Below are positions 1 to 5,991 of a stretch of 6,559 nt of DNA, piece after piece (position 1 is the first letter of the stretch; each line of letters begins with the position of its first letter). A program made the translations under genes and the position numbers. The notes under the pieces were generated by a model, which saw only the letters and a list, made by a program, of their open reading frames with translations, was not told the DNA's origin and did no database searches. The stretch spans positions 1 through 6,559 of the forward strand of contig JAFAVL010000056.1 of assembly GCA_019242465.1 (NCBI GenBank), written 5' to 3'. This stretch comes from Chroococcidiopsidaceae cyanobacterium CP_BM_RX_35. Lineage in GTDB: Bacteria; Cyanobacteriota; Cyanobacteriia; Cyanobacteriales; Chroococcidiopsidaceae.

Positions 1-23
1 GGACGACAGATGAAACTAAAGCC

Positions 24-356
24 ATGGTTAATCAACTCTTGCAGCGGATGGAAGCTGCTTCTTTAACGGAGCAAGCAGAAATTAAACAAGCTCTCGCTCA
101 GTTGCCAACTCCTCATCCGGGGTATCATCTGTGCCTACAGCGTCAAGGTTTGCCCCAAACCAATGTAGATTTGTGGGAACTTTGCTACCAAGTCTGTTTC
201 CACAATTACAGCTCCTCCCTTGCTCATTCAGCCACTTGGGAAGTTCAAATCGACACTAGCTTGATCGATGAAAGTGGAGATGTGGACTGGCAGCGTTTGG
301 ATGCCAAGGCAGGAGAGCTAGTCGAGCAGGTGTTTGCTAGCTTGCCAGGTGTTTAA
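24..356 (+). CDS. Small hypothetical protein, possibly 5'-partial
   Basis: I do not recognise this protein and assign no function. From the ATG at 24 it is 110 residues, soluble and acidic, with no signal peptide or membrane segment. The N-terminal 27 residues look like one or two amphipathic helices (LLQRMEAASLTEQAEIKQAL). The middle (about 31-75) is rich in aromatic residues, with three cysteines at 37, 54 and 58 that form no evident metal motif. The end (about 86-107) is again helical and acidic. The start is uncertain: the frame is open upstream to the window edge and reads TTDETKA directly into the Met, and no clear ribosome binding site precedes the ATG. The true start may therefore lie outside the window. 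The gene ends 7 nt from the convergent DUF1634 gene. Confidence 0.6.
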   Translation: MVNQLLQRMEAASLTEQAEIKQALAQLPTPHPGYHLCLQRQGLPQTNVDLWELCYQVCFHNYSSSLAHSATWEVQIDTSLIDESGDVDWQRLDAKAGELVEQVFASLPGV

Positions 357-361
357 GCTAG

Positions 362-391
362 CCTCATGCTCCTAAGAGACTGTACATGAGG
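362..391. terminator. Inverted repeat at convergent gene ends
   Basis: CCTCATG (362-368) and CATGAGG (385-391) form a perfect 7-bp inverted repeat with a 16-nt loop. It lies just past the stop of the upstream small gene and over the last codons of the DUF1634 gene. The position between convergent genes would suit a shared terminator. There is no U-run on either side and the loop is long, so this is a weak call. Confidence 0.25.
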
Positions 392-747
392 ACTACCAGA
401 ACAATCAGAGTAATGACAACATACGTGTAGTCGTGCTGTTTCGCAAAGGCAAAAGCGGAGAAGGCAACCCGGACAATTGGGGTAGCAATTAGCAGCACAA
501 GCCCGAGTTGGATCAAACCTCTTCTCCGCAGCGATGCTGCGTCCGCTACAATTCCCGGAAGTTGGCGCAGGCTGCTGCGCTCTTCGCGGAATATGTGATA
601 GTTGGGTGATGCCATACCATAGTGTATGAGATATAGTACTCCCCCAATCGCCACGACTCCAGCGGCAAGGATAACGCCGCCTCTTAAAAGATTGCCTACA
701 ATCTGCTCGACCTGCTCGTCAGTCCATCTACCCAAGGGTCTACGCAT
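364..747 (-). CDS. DUF1634 family membrane protein
   Basis: This is a 127-residue integral membrane protein of the DUF1634 family, whose biochemical role is unknown. Three hydrophobic segments are visible at about 22-44, 77-100 and 107-126. The stretch LIQLGLVLLIATPIVRVAF (78-96) resembles the family's most conserved block. The N-terminus (RRPLGRWTDEQVEQIVGNLL) is a charged amphipathic helix, probably cytoplasmic. DUF1634 genes are frequently found next to TauE/SafE permeases. Here the gene follows one with only 1 nt between the permease stop and this ATG (TAATATG), and the only ribosome-binding-like sequence (GGGAAG) lies inside the permease's last codons. That arrangement suggests translational coupling and an accessory role for the transporter, which is an inference. 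Length is normal for the family. Confidence 0.85.
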   Translation of the reverse strand: MRRPLGRWTDEQVEQIVGNLLRGGVILAAGVVAIGGVLYLIHYGMASPNYHIFREERSSLRQLPGIVADAASLRRRGLIQLGLVLLIATPIVRVAFSAFAFAKQHDYTYVVITLIVLVVLMYSLLGA

Positions 748-748
748 A

Positions 749-1585
749 TTAAAGCTTCCCAGTTAGACCTTTATAGATCATCTCAATAGCGAGGACAAAG
801 ACGACCCCGCTAAAAATCTGGCGTAAAAATTGAGTATTGGCGTTTACTAATATACGTGCTCCTAGTAAAGAACCCAGCAGTACTCCCAGCATAACTGGCA
901 TAGCCAGCCCAGGATCGATATATCCTCGGCTCAAATATACCCCAGCACCAGTAGCGGCAGTGACGCCAATCATAAAGTTACTTGTAGTTGTAGAAACTTT
1001 GAACGGGAGCCGCATGGCATGGTCCATTGCTAAAACCTTGACGGCTCCGGCTCCAATTCCCAGTAAGCCTGAAAGTGTACCGGCTAGGAACATCAGACTA
1101 AATCCCAGGGGAATACCACGGACAAAATAAGTCTGCGGACCCTCTGGGGTAGGATAGCTACCATTGAGCCTTAAGCGGGTGGCTAGTGGATTGGACTGAG
1201 CTTCAACAAGATGTTCCTCTCGGTGTTTATTTGACAAGTACGCTGAGTAGAGGAGGACAACGCCAAAGATGATCGCGATCGTACTAGTAGATAACTTGGT
1301 TGCCAGGAAAGCTCCTAGCAGTGCTCCAAAGGTCGTGGCAACCTCAAGGAACATCCCGATTCTGATGTTGGTATAGCCTTCTTTGACATAAGCAGCAGCT
1401 GCCCCAGAAGAAGTGGCAATCACCGAGATCAGGGCTGTGCCAATGGCGTATTTAATATCCACATTAAAAAATACGGTTAAAAGGGGAACGATCACGACCC
1501 CGCCACCCAAACCAGTCAATGAACCCAAAAATCCTGCACCCAGTGAGCATAGCCAGATAATTGCCGTGAACTCAAGAATGTTCAC
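749..1585 (-). CDS. TauE/SafE family anion permease (GTG start)
   Basis: This is a 278-residue inner-membrane permease of the TauE/SafE family. Members export or import small anions such as sulfite, sulfonates or sulfoacetate; the substrate here cannot be read from sequence. The family's internal duplication is visible. The first half has the glycine motif GLGGGVVIVPLL (25-36) and the second half has its counterpart GLLGIGAGAVKVLAMD (173-188). About eight hydrophobic segments are present, with a polar cytoplasmic-type loop at about 119-152. Translation starts at GTG: an in-frame TAA lies at 1589-1591, two codons upstream, and a good AGGAGA ribosome binding site sits about 8 nt before the GTG. 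The gene is first in an operon with DUF1634, with a 1-nt spacing. It is divergent from the 2TM gene across a 181-nt gap. Family assignment is firm; a role in sulfur metabolism is only suggested. Confidence 0.92.
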   Translation of the reverse strand: MNILEFTAIIWLCSLGAGFLGSLTGLGGGVVIVPLLTVFFNVDIKYAIGTALISVIATSSGAAAAYVKEGYTNIRIGMFLEVATTFGALLGAFLATKLSTSTIAIIFGVVLLYSAYLSNKHREEHLVEAQSNPLATRLRLNGSYPTPEGPQTYFVRGIPLGFSLMFLAGTLSGLLGIGAGAVKVLAMDHAMRLPFKVSTTTSNFMIGVTAATGAGVYLSRGYIDPGLAMPVMLGVLLGSLLGARILVNANTQFLRQIFSGVVFVLAIEMIYKGLTGKL

Positions 1586-1592
1586 TTCTTAA

Positions 1593-1600
1593 TTCTCCTG
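1593..1600 (-). promoter_or_regulatory. Ribosome binding site of the TauE permease
   Basis: On the minus strand CAGGAGAATTAAGAA precedes the GTG at 1585. The AGGAG core at a normal distance, with an in-frame TAA between it and the start codon, fixes GTG rather than an upstream ATG as the start. Confidence 0.7.
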
Positions 1601-1646
1601 CTTCCGAGGGGGTTGATTGAGAAAAGGCAGCTACACAGACATAACC

Positions 1647-1675
1647 ATAACAGATCTCCACCTTCCTACTGTCTA
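1647..1675 (-). promoter_or_regulatory. Candidate sigma70-type promoter for TauE-DUF1634
   Basis: Reading the minus strand, TAGACA (1675-1670, five of six matches to TTGACA) and TGTTAT (1652-1647, four of six matches to TATAAT) are separated by 17 bp. This would start transcription near 1640 and give a leader of about 55 nt. The rest of the 181-nt divergent gap must also hold the promoter of the rightward 2TM gene, for which I see no good match. It also contains a 10-bp palindrome, CTGCTAGCAG (1713-1722). The promoter call is weak. Confidence 0.3.
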
Positions 1676-1766
1676 GGCATAATAGAAGTAGCATCGCTGT
1701 GTGGTAGCGCAGCTGCTAGCAGGTTCAGAGCCGTAAAGGTTTTTAAGTAGAAATAAGAGATAGGTT

Positions 1767-2264
1767 ATGACAGTTTCTGAAGCTAAAAATACCCGCTTTT
1801 ATCATCAAGAAGATATTCAGCAAATCCTCCAAATCGCGATTACCCGCCAAGCTTATGAAGGAGAGTTTTCGCACGCACAGCTGTTAGAAATTGCTGCTGA
1901 GCTAGAAATTTCGCCGCAGTGCCTGCACGCGGCAGAACAAGAGTGGTTAGCCCAACAGGGCGAATCTAAAAAACGGCAAGCATTTAACACTTACCGCCGT
2001 CATAAATTACGGCAGCATTTTGGTAAGTATGTCATTGTCAATTCTTTTTTAGTACCGCTAGATCTGATCAGTGTTCATCATCTTTCTTGGTCGCCATACA
2101 TTCTTTTGCTTTGGGGTTTAGGACTCGGTCTCAATGCTTGGAATACTCTTCAAACTCAGGGTGAAAACTATGAAAGAGCCTTCCAACAGTGGTACCGCAG
2201 GCACCAACTGAGACAATCAATTAACAGTGTCTTCAACAGATTACTCAAACCCTGGCAGCCGTAG
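1767..2264 (+). CDS. 2TM domain-containing membrane protein
   Basis: This is a 165-residue protein with two parts. Residues about 11-62 form a predicted helical, soluble domain (YHQEDIQQILQIAITRQ, then LLEIAAELEISPQCL) of a type that recurs at the N-terminus of cyanobacterial 2TM proteins and looks like a small helix-turn-helix or SHOCT-like fold. Residues about 72-155 are the 2TM domain: a basic segment (YRRHKLRQHFGKY), two hydrophobic helices at about 86-103 and 108-126 joined by a short HHLSWSP turn, and a second basic segment (QQWYRRHQLRQS). No enzyme motif is present and the function is unknown. Both ends are probably cytoplasmic. The ATG has only a weak upstream GAGATAGG as ribosome binding site. 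The gene converges on the topoisomerase gene and is divergent from the TauE operon, so it is probably transcribed alone. Confidence 0.8.
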   Translation: MTVSEAKNTRFYHQEDIQQILQIAITRQAYEGEFSHAQLLEIAAELEISPQCLHAAEQEWLAQQGESKKRQAFNTYRRHKLRQHFGKYVIVNSFLVPLDLISVHHLSWSPYILLLWGLGLGLNAWNTLQTQGENYERAFQQWYRRHQLRQSINSVFNRLLKPWQP

Positions 2265-2266
2265 AA

Positions 2267-2301
2267 GAGGCAGGGGGCAGGGAGCAGGGGAGCAGGGGGG
2301 G
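2267..2301 (+). repeat. G-rich GGGAGCAGGGG-type repeat between convergent genes
   Basis: The gap between the 2TM and topoisomerase stops is almost pure purine on the plus strand. It has G-runs at 2273-2277, 2280-2282, 2287-2290 and 2295-2301, joined by CA or AGCA. The AGCAGGGG unit recurs near 5802 and 5849. The spacing fits a G-quadruplex pattern (four runs of three or more G, loops of 2-4 nt). Short GGGGAGCAGGGG repeats of this kind are common between genes in filamentous and Chroococcidiopsis-like cyanobacteria. Confidence 0.7.
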
Positions 2302-2317
2302 AATGAATTTCCATCCT

Positions 2318-4813
2318 TTACTTCTCATGCAACCCTACTACTGCTATAACTTTTTCTTCGGGGTTGAGTTGCGGGAGGCGATTACCAGTAGCGTCTTTGC
2401 CAGCTACAGCAACAGTTTCCACTAAGATTCTTACCACTCGCTGGACATTGGTTATGAGTGCCACCTCGGTTGCTGCTTTTGTTAGGACTAAACCAGCCAA
2501 AGCATCATTTCTGTTCGTAAACTGTAGTACCTGAGTGCCAATATCACCGCGATTCGCCCGTCGCAGAGTGCTAACTGGGATGCGTTTGGCATAGCCCATT
2601 TGGGAAACTAGCAACAAATGATCGTCCGACGTACCCAAAGCGACACACTCAACTAACTGTTCCTGCTTTCGGAGCCGCATCGCTTGTAAACCAACAGCTG
2701 TACGTCCCATAATCGGCAACTGCTCGTCGTTAACTTCAAAGCGTAACAGTCTACCGCCAGCAGTCGCCAAGACAATTCCCTGACCAGGTTGGGTCATCTG
2801 CACAGCCTTTAACTGGTCATTATCCTTGAGTTTTACAATTGTAAGACCGCGAGCAGTGAGTTTGTCCCACTCGGTAAGCGATAGACGTTTAATTCGCCCC
2901 AGTTTTGTTAACAAGACTAACTGGGTATCTGATTCCGGTACAAAGAATTGGGATACGACAGTTTCTGTTGCCCCAACAGTACTAGGTAATAAACCGATCA
3001 GCGGTGTCCCTCGCGACGAGCGCCCAGTCGTTGGCGGAATTTCTCCGACTTTGATCGGGTACACTTTGCCACTACTAGTTGCTACCACTAACTCTTGGTC
3101 CACTCCGGCCAGTTCAGTTTTGATCGCTACGTCATCACTCACTTTTGCTGCTGACTTGGTTCCATTTTTCGGCAGCCGTCGTACATATCCTCGCTGGGTG
3201 AACTCCAAGAACTCGGTCTGCTGTAGGTTTAAGGGGCTCTTTTCTTCCTTGGCATCTTTGCTTTTCCTTTGTTCTGACTCCGCTTTGGGCTGTTGTGCTG
3301 GTACAAAGCTTTGCGCCCCAACCAGCTTAGTTCGACGTGCATTGCCATACTTACGCTTGAGCGAACGCAAATCCTTTTTTAGTGCCTTCAGTAACTCCCG
3401 GCGATCGCTCAGCAACCGCTGCAACAGTTGAATCTGTCCACTCAATTGGTCAAACTCTGTCTGGAGATTCTGCTGTTCCAGATTTGTCAGACGGCGCAGC
3501 GGCATCGCCAGAATAGCGTCGGCTTGTACCTCACTCAACTCAAACTGGCGTTGGAGAGTTATTTTTGCCGTACTGCCATCAGCCGCTTGTCTTAAAATGG
3601 CAATCACCTCGTCCAAATGAGATAAAGCCACGAGCAACCCTTCAATAACATGCAGACGACTAGAAGCTTGATTCAACTCGTGGGTGTAGCGCCGATTGAG
3701 AGTCTGTTCGCGGAACTGCAAGAACTCTTGCAACAGTTGCCGCAACGACAGCTGGCGTGGTTGCCCATCTACCAGGGCTAGGAGAATGGCACCGAAGTTG
3801 GTAGAAAGTGCTGTCTGATTGTATAGTTGCCGCAGTACTTCCTGCGAGTCAATATCTCGTTTGAGTTCAATCACGACTCGCATCCCCTCGCGATCGCTCT
3901 CATCTCGAATATCAGAAATCCCTAAGAGACGACCTTGATTCACCAACTCTGCCATCTTTTCAATCCAGCCCGCTTTATTGACCTGGTAGGGCAGCTCCGT
4001 TATCACAATTGCCATCCGCCGCTTGCTCCCCCGTCCTGAGGAAATTTCCTCTGGTCTAGCGACTCCCCGCAGCAGGATACTTCCCCGCCCTGTTGTATAA
4101 GCTTCCCGAATCCCAGACTCCCCCACAATTTCGCCTCCGGTGGGAAAGTCTGGTCCTGGAATCAGCTCAAATAATTTTTCCTCTGGTAAATCAGGCTGAT
4201 CGATCAAAGCAATCAAACCATCAACGACTTCCTCTAAGTTATGGGGAGGAATATTAGTTGCCATGCCCACTGCGATTCCAGCACAGCCATTAAGCAACAG
4301 CAAAGGTAGCTGAGCTGGTAGTACAATTGGCTCTTGCTGAGAGTCATCAAAGTTGCCACTAAATTCAACTGTTTCATCACCGATTTCCGCCAGCATCGCC
4401 TCTTGACTAATGGGAGCGAGGCGCGTTTCTGTGTAGCGCATTGCTGCTGGTGGGTCGTTGTCCACTGAACCAAAGTTACCATGACCATCAAGTAAGGGAT
4501 AGCGGCTAGAAAAGTCTTGTACTAGGCGTACCAAGGCTTCATAAACTGCTTGATCTCCGTGAGGATGGTATTTGCCTAACACGTCTCCGACGACACGAGC
4601 GCACTTACGATACGGTCTATCAGGCGTTAGCCCCAGTTCGTGCATGGCATACAAAATCCGCCGATGCACAGGTTTTAATCCATCGCGCACGTCAGGCAAG
4701 GCCCGCCCAACTATTACACTCATGGCATATTCAAGATAAGACCGCTGCATTTCTGTATGCAATGCGGTGGTAACGACCTGTCCCGTTGAGAGAAGGTTTA
4801 ACTGTTTTGCCAT
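2318..4813 (-). CDS. gyrA: Type IIA DNA topoisomerase subunit A (GyrA/ParC family, second cyanobacterial type)
   Basis: This 831-residue subunit cuts and religates DNA in a gyrase or topoisomerase IV A2B2 complex, with ATP supplied by a GyrB/ParE partner encoded elsewhere. The winged-helix/tower core spans about 20-490: [28 protein letters not shown] opens it (written in part at 25-44), the catalytic pair is Arg126-Tyr127 in AAMRYTE, and Ile180 in [15 protein letters not shown] is the probable intercalating wedge. A coiled-coil region (about 365-490) and a charged linker (505-528) lead to a beta-pinwheel C-terminal domain (about 532-831). The canonical GyrA box QRRGGKG, expected in the first blade, is not visible; the region reads [13 protein letters not shown]. 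The E. coli Ser83 and Asp87 equivalents are Gln88 and Glu92. Many cyanobacteria carry two A-type genes, and this resembles the second one, so parC is an alternative name. An AGGAAGAAC ribosome binding site supports the start. Confidence 0.93.
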   Translation of the reverse strand: MAKQLNLLSTGQVVTTALHTEMQRSYLEYAMSVIVGRALPDVRDGLKPVHRRILYAMHELGLTPDRPYRKCARVVGDVLGKYHPHGDQAVYEALVRLVQDFSSRYPLLDGHGNFGSVDNDPPAAMRYTETRLAPISQEAMLAEIGDETVEFSGNFDDSQQEPIVLPAQLPLLLLNGCAGIAVGMATNIPPHNLEEVVDGLIALIDQPDLPEEKLFELIPGPDFPTGGEIVGESGIREAYTTGRGSILLRGVARPEEISSGRGSKRRMAIVITELPYQVNKAGWIEKMAELVNQGRLLGISDIRDESDREGMRVVIELKRDIDSQEVLRQLYNQTALSTNFGAILLALVDGQPRQLSLRQLLQEFLQFREQTLNRRYTHELNQASSRLHVIEGLLVALSHLDEVIAILRQAADGSTAKITLQRQFELSEVQADAILAMPLRRLTNLEQQNLQTEFDQLSGQIQLLQRLLSDRRELLKALKKDLRSLKRKYGNARRTKLVGAQSFVPAQQPKAESEQRKSKDAKEEKSPLNLQQTEFLEFTQRGYVRRLPKNGTKSAAKVSDDVAIKTELAGVDQELVVATSSGKVYPIKVGEIPPTTGRSSRGTPLIGLLPSTVGATETVVSQFFVPESDTQLVLLTKLGRIKRLSLTEWDKLTARGLTIVKLKDNDQLKAVQMTQPGQGIVLATAGGRLLRFEVNDEQLPIMGRTAVGLQAMRLRKQEQLVECVALGTSDDHLLLVSQMGYAKRIPVSTLRRANRGDIGTQVLQFTNRNDALAGLVLTKAATEVALITNVQRVVRILVETVAVAGKDATGNRLPQLNPEEKVIAVVGLHEK
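3401..3408. repeat. HIP1 octamer GCGATCGC
   Basis: Exact copy of the highly iterated palindrome that is over-represented in many cyanobacterial genomes. It lies inside the topoisomerase gene. A second copy is at 3890-3897. Confidence 0.85.
3890..3897. repeat. HIP1 octamer GCGATCGC
   Basis: Exact HIP1 palindrome inside the topoisomerase gene, supporting cyanobacterial origin. Confidence 0.85.
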
Positions 4814-4929
4814 GAGTTCTTCCTGATTCTTATCATTGAAAAAGTTATTTGTTTGATGTTTGTCCAGAGCATAACGGATGACTTACTTTTCACCATCTCA
4901 TAGCTATTAGCTTTAACGGGATAATGTTG

Positions 4930-4938
4930 TGGTATAAT
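4930..4938 (+). promoter_or_regulatory. Extended -10 promoter element
   Basis: TGGTATAAT is a perfect TATAAT hexamer preceded by the extended -10 TGN. No good -35 is present (TTTAAC at 4912-4917 with a 15-bp gap is the nearest). Transcription would begin near 4945 and run toward the response regulator, whose ATG is about 455 nt further on. It could therefore drive a long leader, a small RNA, or nothing. Confidence 0.4.
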
Positions 4939-5041
4939 TACAGACAAGGTGGTGGTAGCTTGTTGAATCAATTATGGTAGCTAACGCAGCCCGACCAGAA
5001 AAAGTCGCACGGGATTTGTCCCTGTTGACGATGTTCTGGTA

Positions 5042-5062
5042 GCCCTGCCGAGGTGGCAAGGC
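5042..5062 (+). other. Hairpin in the non-coding region
   Basis: GCCCTGCC (5042-5049) and GGCAAGGC (5055-5062) pair with one mismatch around a GAGGT loop. There is no following U-run, so it is not a standard intrinsic terminator, but it would be a stable structure in a transcript from the 4930-4938 promoter. Confidence 0.35.
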
Positions 5063-5130
5063 TAAGTTGAGCCTTCCATTTTCGAAACTCGTTAGACTTT
5101 TCTCAACTTGAGTGTGGAAACTAAATTTTG

Positions 5131-5220
5131 GCTTGCACAGGGGCGCCGCTGGAGCTGCCTCCGGCAGAACGTTGAGCTTGCACAGGCGCGCCGCCGGAGG
5201 CGCCTCCGGCAGAACGTCGA
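5131..5220. repeat. Two-copy 45-bp GC-rich tandem repeat with palindromic core
   Basis: Positions 5131-5175 and 5176-5220 are adjacent 45-bp units that differ at five positions (about 89% identical). Each contains an inverted core. In the second copy the core is a perfect 18-bp palindrome, GCCGGAGGCGCCTCCGGC (5193-5210); in the first copy it is degraded at two or three positions. The unit begins GCTTGCACAGG and ends CCGGCAGAACGT(T/C)GA. The length is a multiple of three, so it gives in-phase 15-residue repeats in the overlapping open frames, but I see no evidence that it is coding. It looks like a dispersed cyanobacterial palindromic repeat. Confidence 0.85.
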
Positions 5221-5399
5221 GTTGCCATCCCCATGTATTAGCAGATTCCTGGAAACAGGACGGTAATTGTCGTGTTAGCAACAAGCGTATTAGGAGAGAT
5301 TTTAGCGCTCGGAGTTGAGAGTACGATTTAAAGCAGTGGTTCTCCCATGCCTTTCTGTGCCTCAACCAATTTAGACTGGGTATACAGCGGCAAAATATC

Positions 5400-5843
5400 A
5401 TGAAAACCGTTTTGATTGTGGAAGACGATTTAATTAATGCTCGCGTTTTTTCCAAGATTCTGACCAAACGGGGCGGTTTAGAAGTCAAGCATACGGAAAA
5501 TGTGGAAGAGGTCATGCGAATTGCTTACTCGGGAGCAGCCGACATGATTTTGATGGATGTTTCCCTATCTCGCAGTATGTACCAGGGTAGAGCAGTTGAC
5601 GGCATCAAAATTACACAAATGTTAAAAGCTGACCCTCAAACAGCGAAATTACCAATAATTTTGGTTACTGCCCACGCTATGGAAGGCGATCGCGAGAAAT
5701 TCCTCAAGCAGAGCGGTGCTGATGGCTACATTTCTAAACCTGTCGTTGACCATCAACAGTTTGTTAATCAGATTCTGGCATTACTGTCGGAGGAGAAGAG
5801 AGCAGGGGGAGCAGGAGAACTCGGGGCCCCCTTTGGGGATTAG
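5400..5843 (+). CDS. Single-domain response regulator (CheY/DivK-like receiver)
   Basis: This 147-residue cytoplasmic protein is a two-component receiver domain with no output domain. The receiver signature is complete: acidic pocket Glu8-Asp9-Asp10 (VEDD), phosphoacceptor Asp53 (ILMDVSL), switch Thr90 (ILVTAHA) and Lys113 (YISKPV). It should accept phosphate from a histidine kinase or phosphorelay and signal by protein contact; no kinase lies nearby, so the partner is unknown. The loop after Asp53 (SLSRSMYQGRAVDGIKI) is about six residues longer than the usual LPxMDG loop. The receiver ends near residue 131. The last 13 residues (AGGAGELGAPFGD) are encoded by the G-rich repeat that follows and are probably an acquired tail. 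The start ATG has no clear ribosome binding site; a TATACA lies at 5381-5386, only 14 nt before it. Confidence 0.9.
   Translation: MKTVLIVEDDLINARVFSKILTKRGGLEVKHTENVEEVMRIAYSGAADMILMDVSLSRSMYQGRAVDGIKITQMLKADPQTAKLPIILVTAHAMEGDREKFLKQSGADGYISKPVVDHQQFVNQILALLSEEKRAGGAGELGAPFGD
5686..5693. repeat. HIP1 octamer GCGATCGC
   Basis: Exact HIP1 palindrome inside the response-regulator gene, in the codons just after the switch threonine region. Confidence 0.85.
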
Positions 5844-5898
5844 GGGCAGCAGGGGAGACATGGGGGGAGTAGAGAGCTATTTGTGAGCTGGGGGAGAG
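5799..5898 (+). repeat. G-rich AGCAGGGG repeat block overlapping the response-regulator 3' end
   Basis: This purine-rich block has repeated units such as AGAGCAGGGGGAGCAGGAG (5799-5817), GGGGCAGCAGGGGAG (5843-5857) and GGGGGGAG (5862-5869), plus GGGGCCCC (5823-5830) and a short CCCC-TTT-GGGG hairpin (5828-5838). It shares the AGCAGGGG unit with the block at 2267-2301. The first 45 nt are translated as the end of the response regulator; the rest is intergenic. Confidence 0.7.
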
Positions 5899-5927
5899 AG
5901 CAATGTAATTCCTTGGTTTGTCATTTG

Positions 5928-5955
5928 TTTACGTCTAGTATAGATGTACTATACT
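5928..5955 (+). promoter_or_regulatory. Sigma70-type promoter for the DUF924 gene
   Basis: TTTACG (5928-5933, four of six) and TATACT (5950-5955, five of six) are 16 bp apart. Transcription would start near 5962, about 30 nt before the GTG at 5992. The -10 box is part of the right arm of a palindrome, which suggests repression at this promoter. Confidence 0.5.
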
Positions 5956-5956
5956 A
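5936..5956. promoter_or_regulatory. Palindromic operator-like site overlapping the -10 box
   Basis: TAGTATAG (5936-5943) and CTATACTA (5949-5956) are perfect 8-bp inverted arms around a 5-nt spacer (ATGTA). The site covers the spacer and -10 of the DUF924 promoter, where a dimeric repressor would block polymerase. Within it, AGTATAGATGTACT (5937-5950) matches the reported Anabaena LexA box pattern RGTACNNNDGTWCB except for one base. The regulator is not known; LexA is one candidate. Confidence 0.5.
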
Positions 5957-5991
5957 TGGCAAGCTTAGTTTAGGGAAATGGTCAGTAACTG

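Larger units (their letters stand above)
4814..5399. other. 586-nt non-coding region between topoisomerase and response regulator
   Basis: I see no convincing gene here. From left to right it holds the topoisomerase leader (ribosome binding site AGGAAGAAC on the minus strand, no clear promoter), an extended -10 element at 4930-4938 (plus strand), a hairpin at 5042-5062, an 8-bp inverted repeat (AAGTTGAG at 5064-5071 with CTCAACTT at 5102-5109), the 45-bp GC-rich tandem repeat at 5131-5220, and the leader of the response regulator. The base composition of the repeat block is much higher in GC than its flanks. The long minus-strand open frame across this region runs antisense into the response regulator and looks fortuitous. 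Confidence 0.6.

Noticed and set aside
837..1130. 97-residue plus-strand open frame
   Set aside because: It is entirely antisense to the well-supported TauE/SafE gene and has low-complexity, Pro/Ser/Ile-rich content with no family resemblance.
2826..3431. 201-residue plus-strand open frame
   Set aside because: It is antisense to the topoisomerase gene, with Ser/Arg-rich composition typical of a reversed coding frame.
4234..4491. 85-residue minus-strand open frame
   Set aside because: It is an alternative frame inside the topoisomerase gene, whose catalytic domain clearly uses the other frame.
4974..5042. 22-residue small open frame downstream of the extended -10 promoter
   Set aside because: It has no ribosome binding site close to its ATG and matches no small photosystem or other peptide I know; it could be revisited if the transcript is shown to exist.
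5131..5220. Possible CRISPR array
   Set aside because: The two 45-bp units abut with no spacer between them, there are only two copies and no cas genes are present.
5112..5318. 68-residue plus-strand open frame
   Set aside because: It is mostly the translated GC-rich tandem repeat, with no conserved features.
4913..5330. Possible decayed insertion sequence between topoisomerase and response regulator
   Set aside because: There is no transposase remnant, no matching terminal repeats and no target duplication that I can find; only the 45-bp palindromic repeats and short inverted repeats are visible.
4913..5515. 200-residue minus-strand open frame with a 15-residue repeat
   Set aside because: It starts antisense inside the response regulator, its repeat is just the 45-bp DNA repeat read in phase, and the rest shows no protein-like pattern or ribosome binding site.
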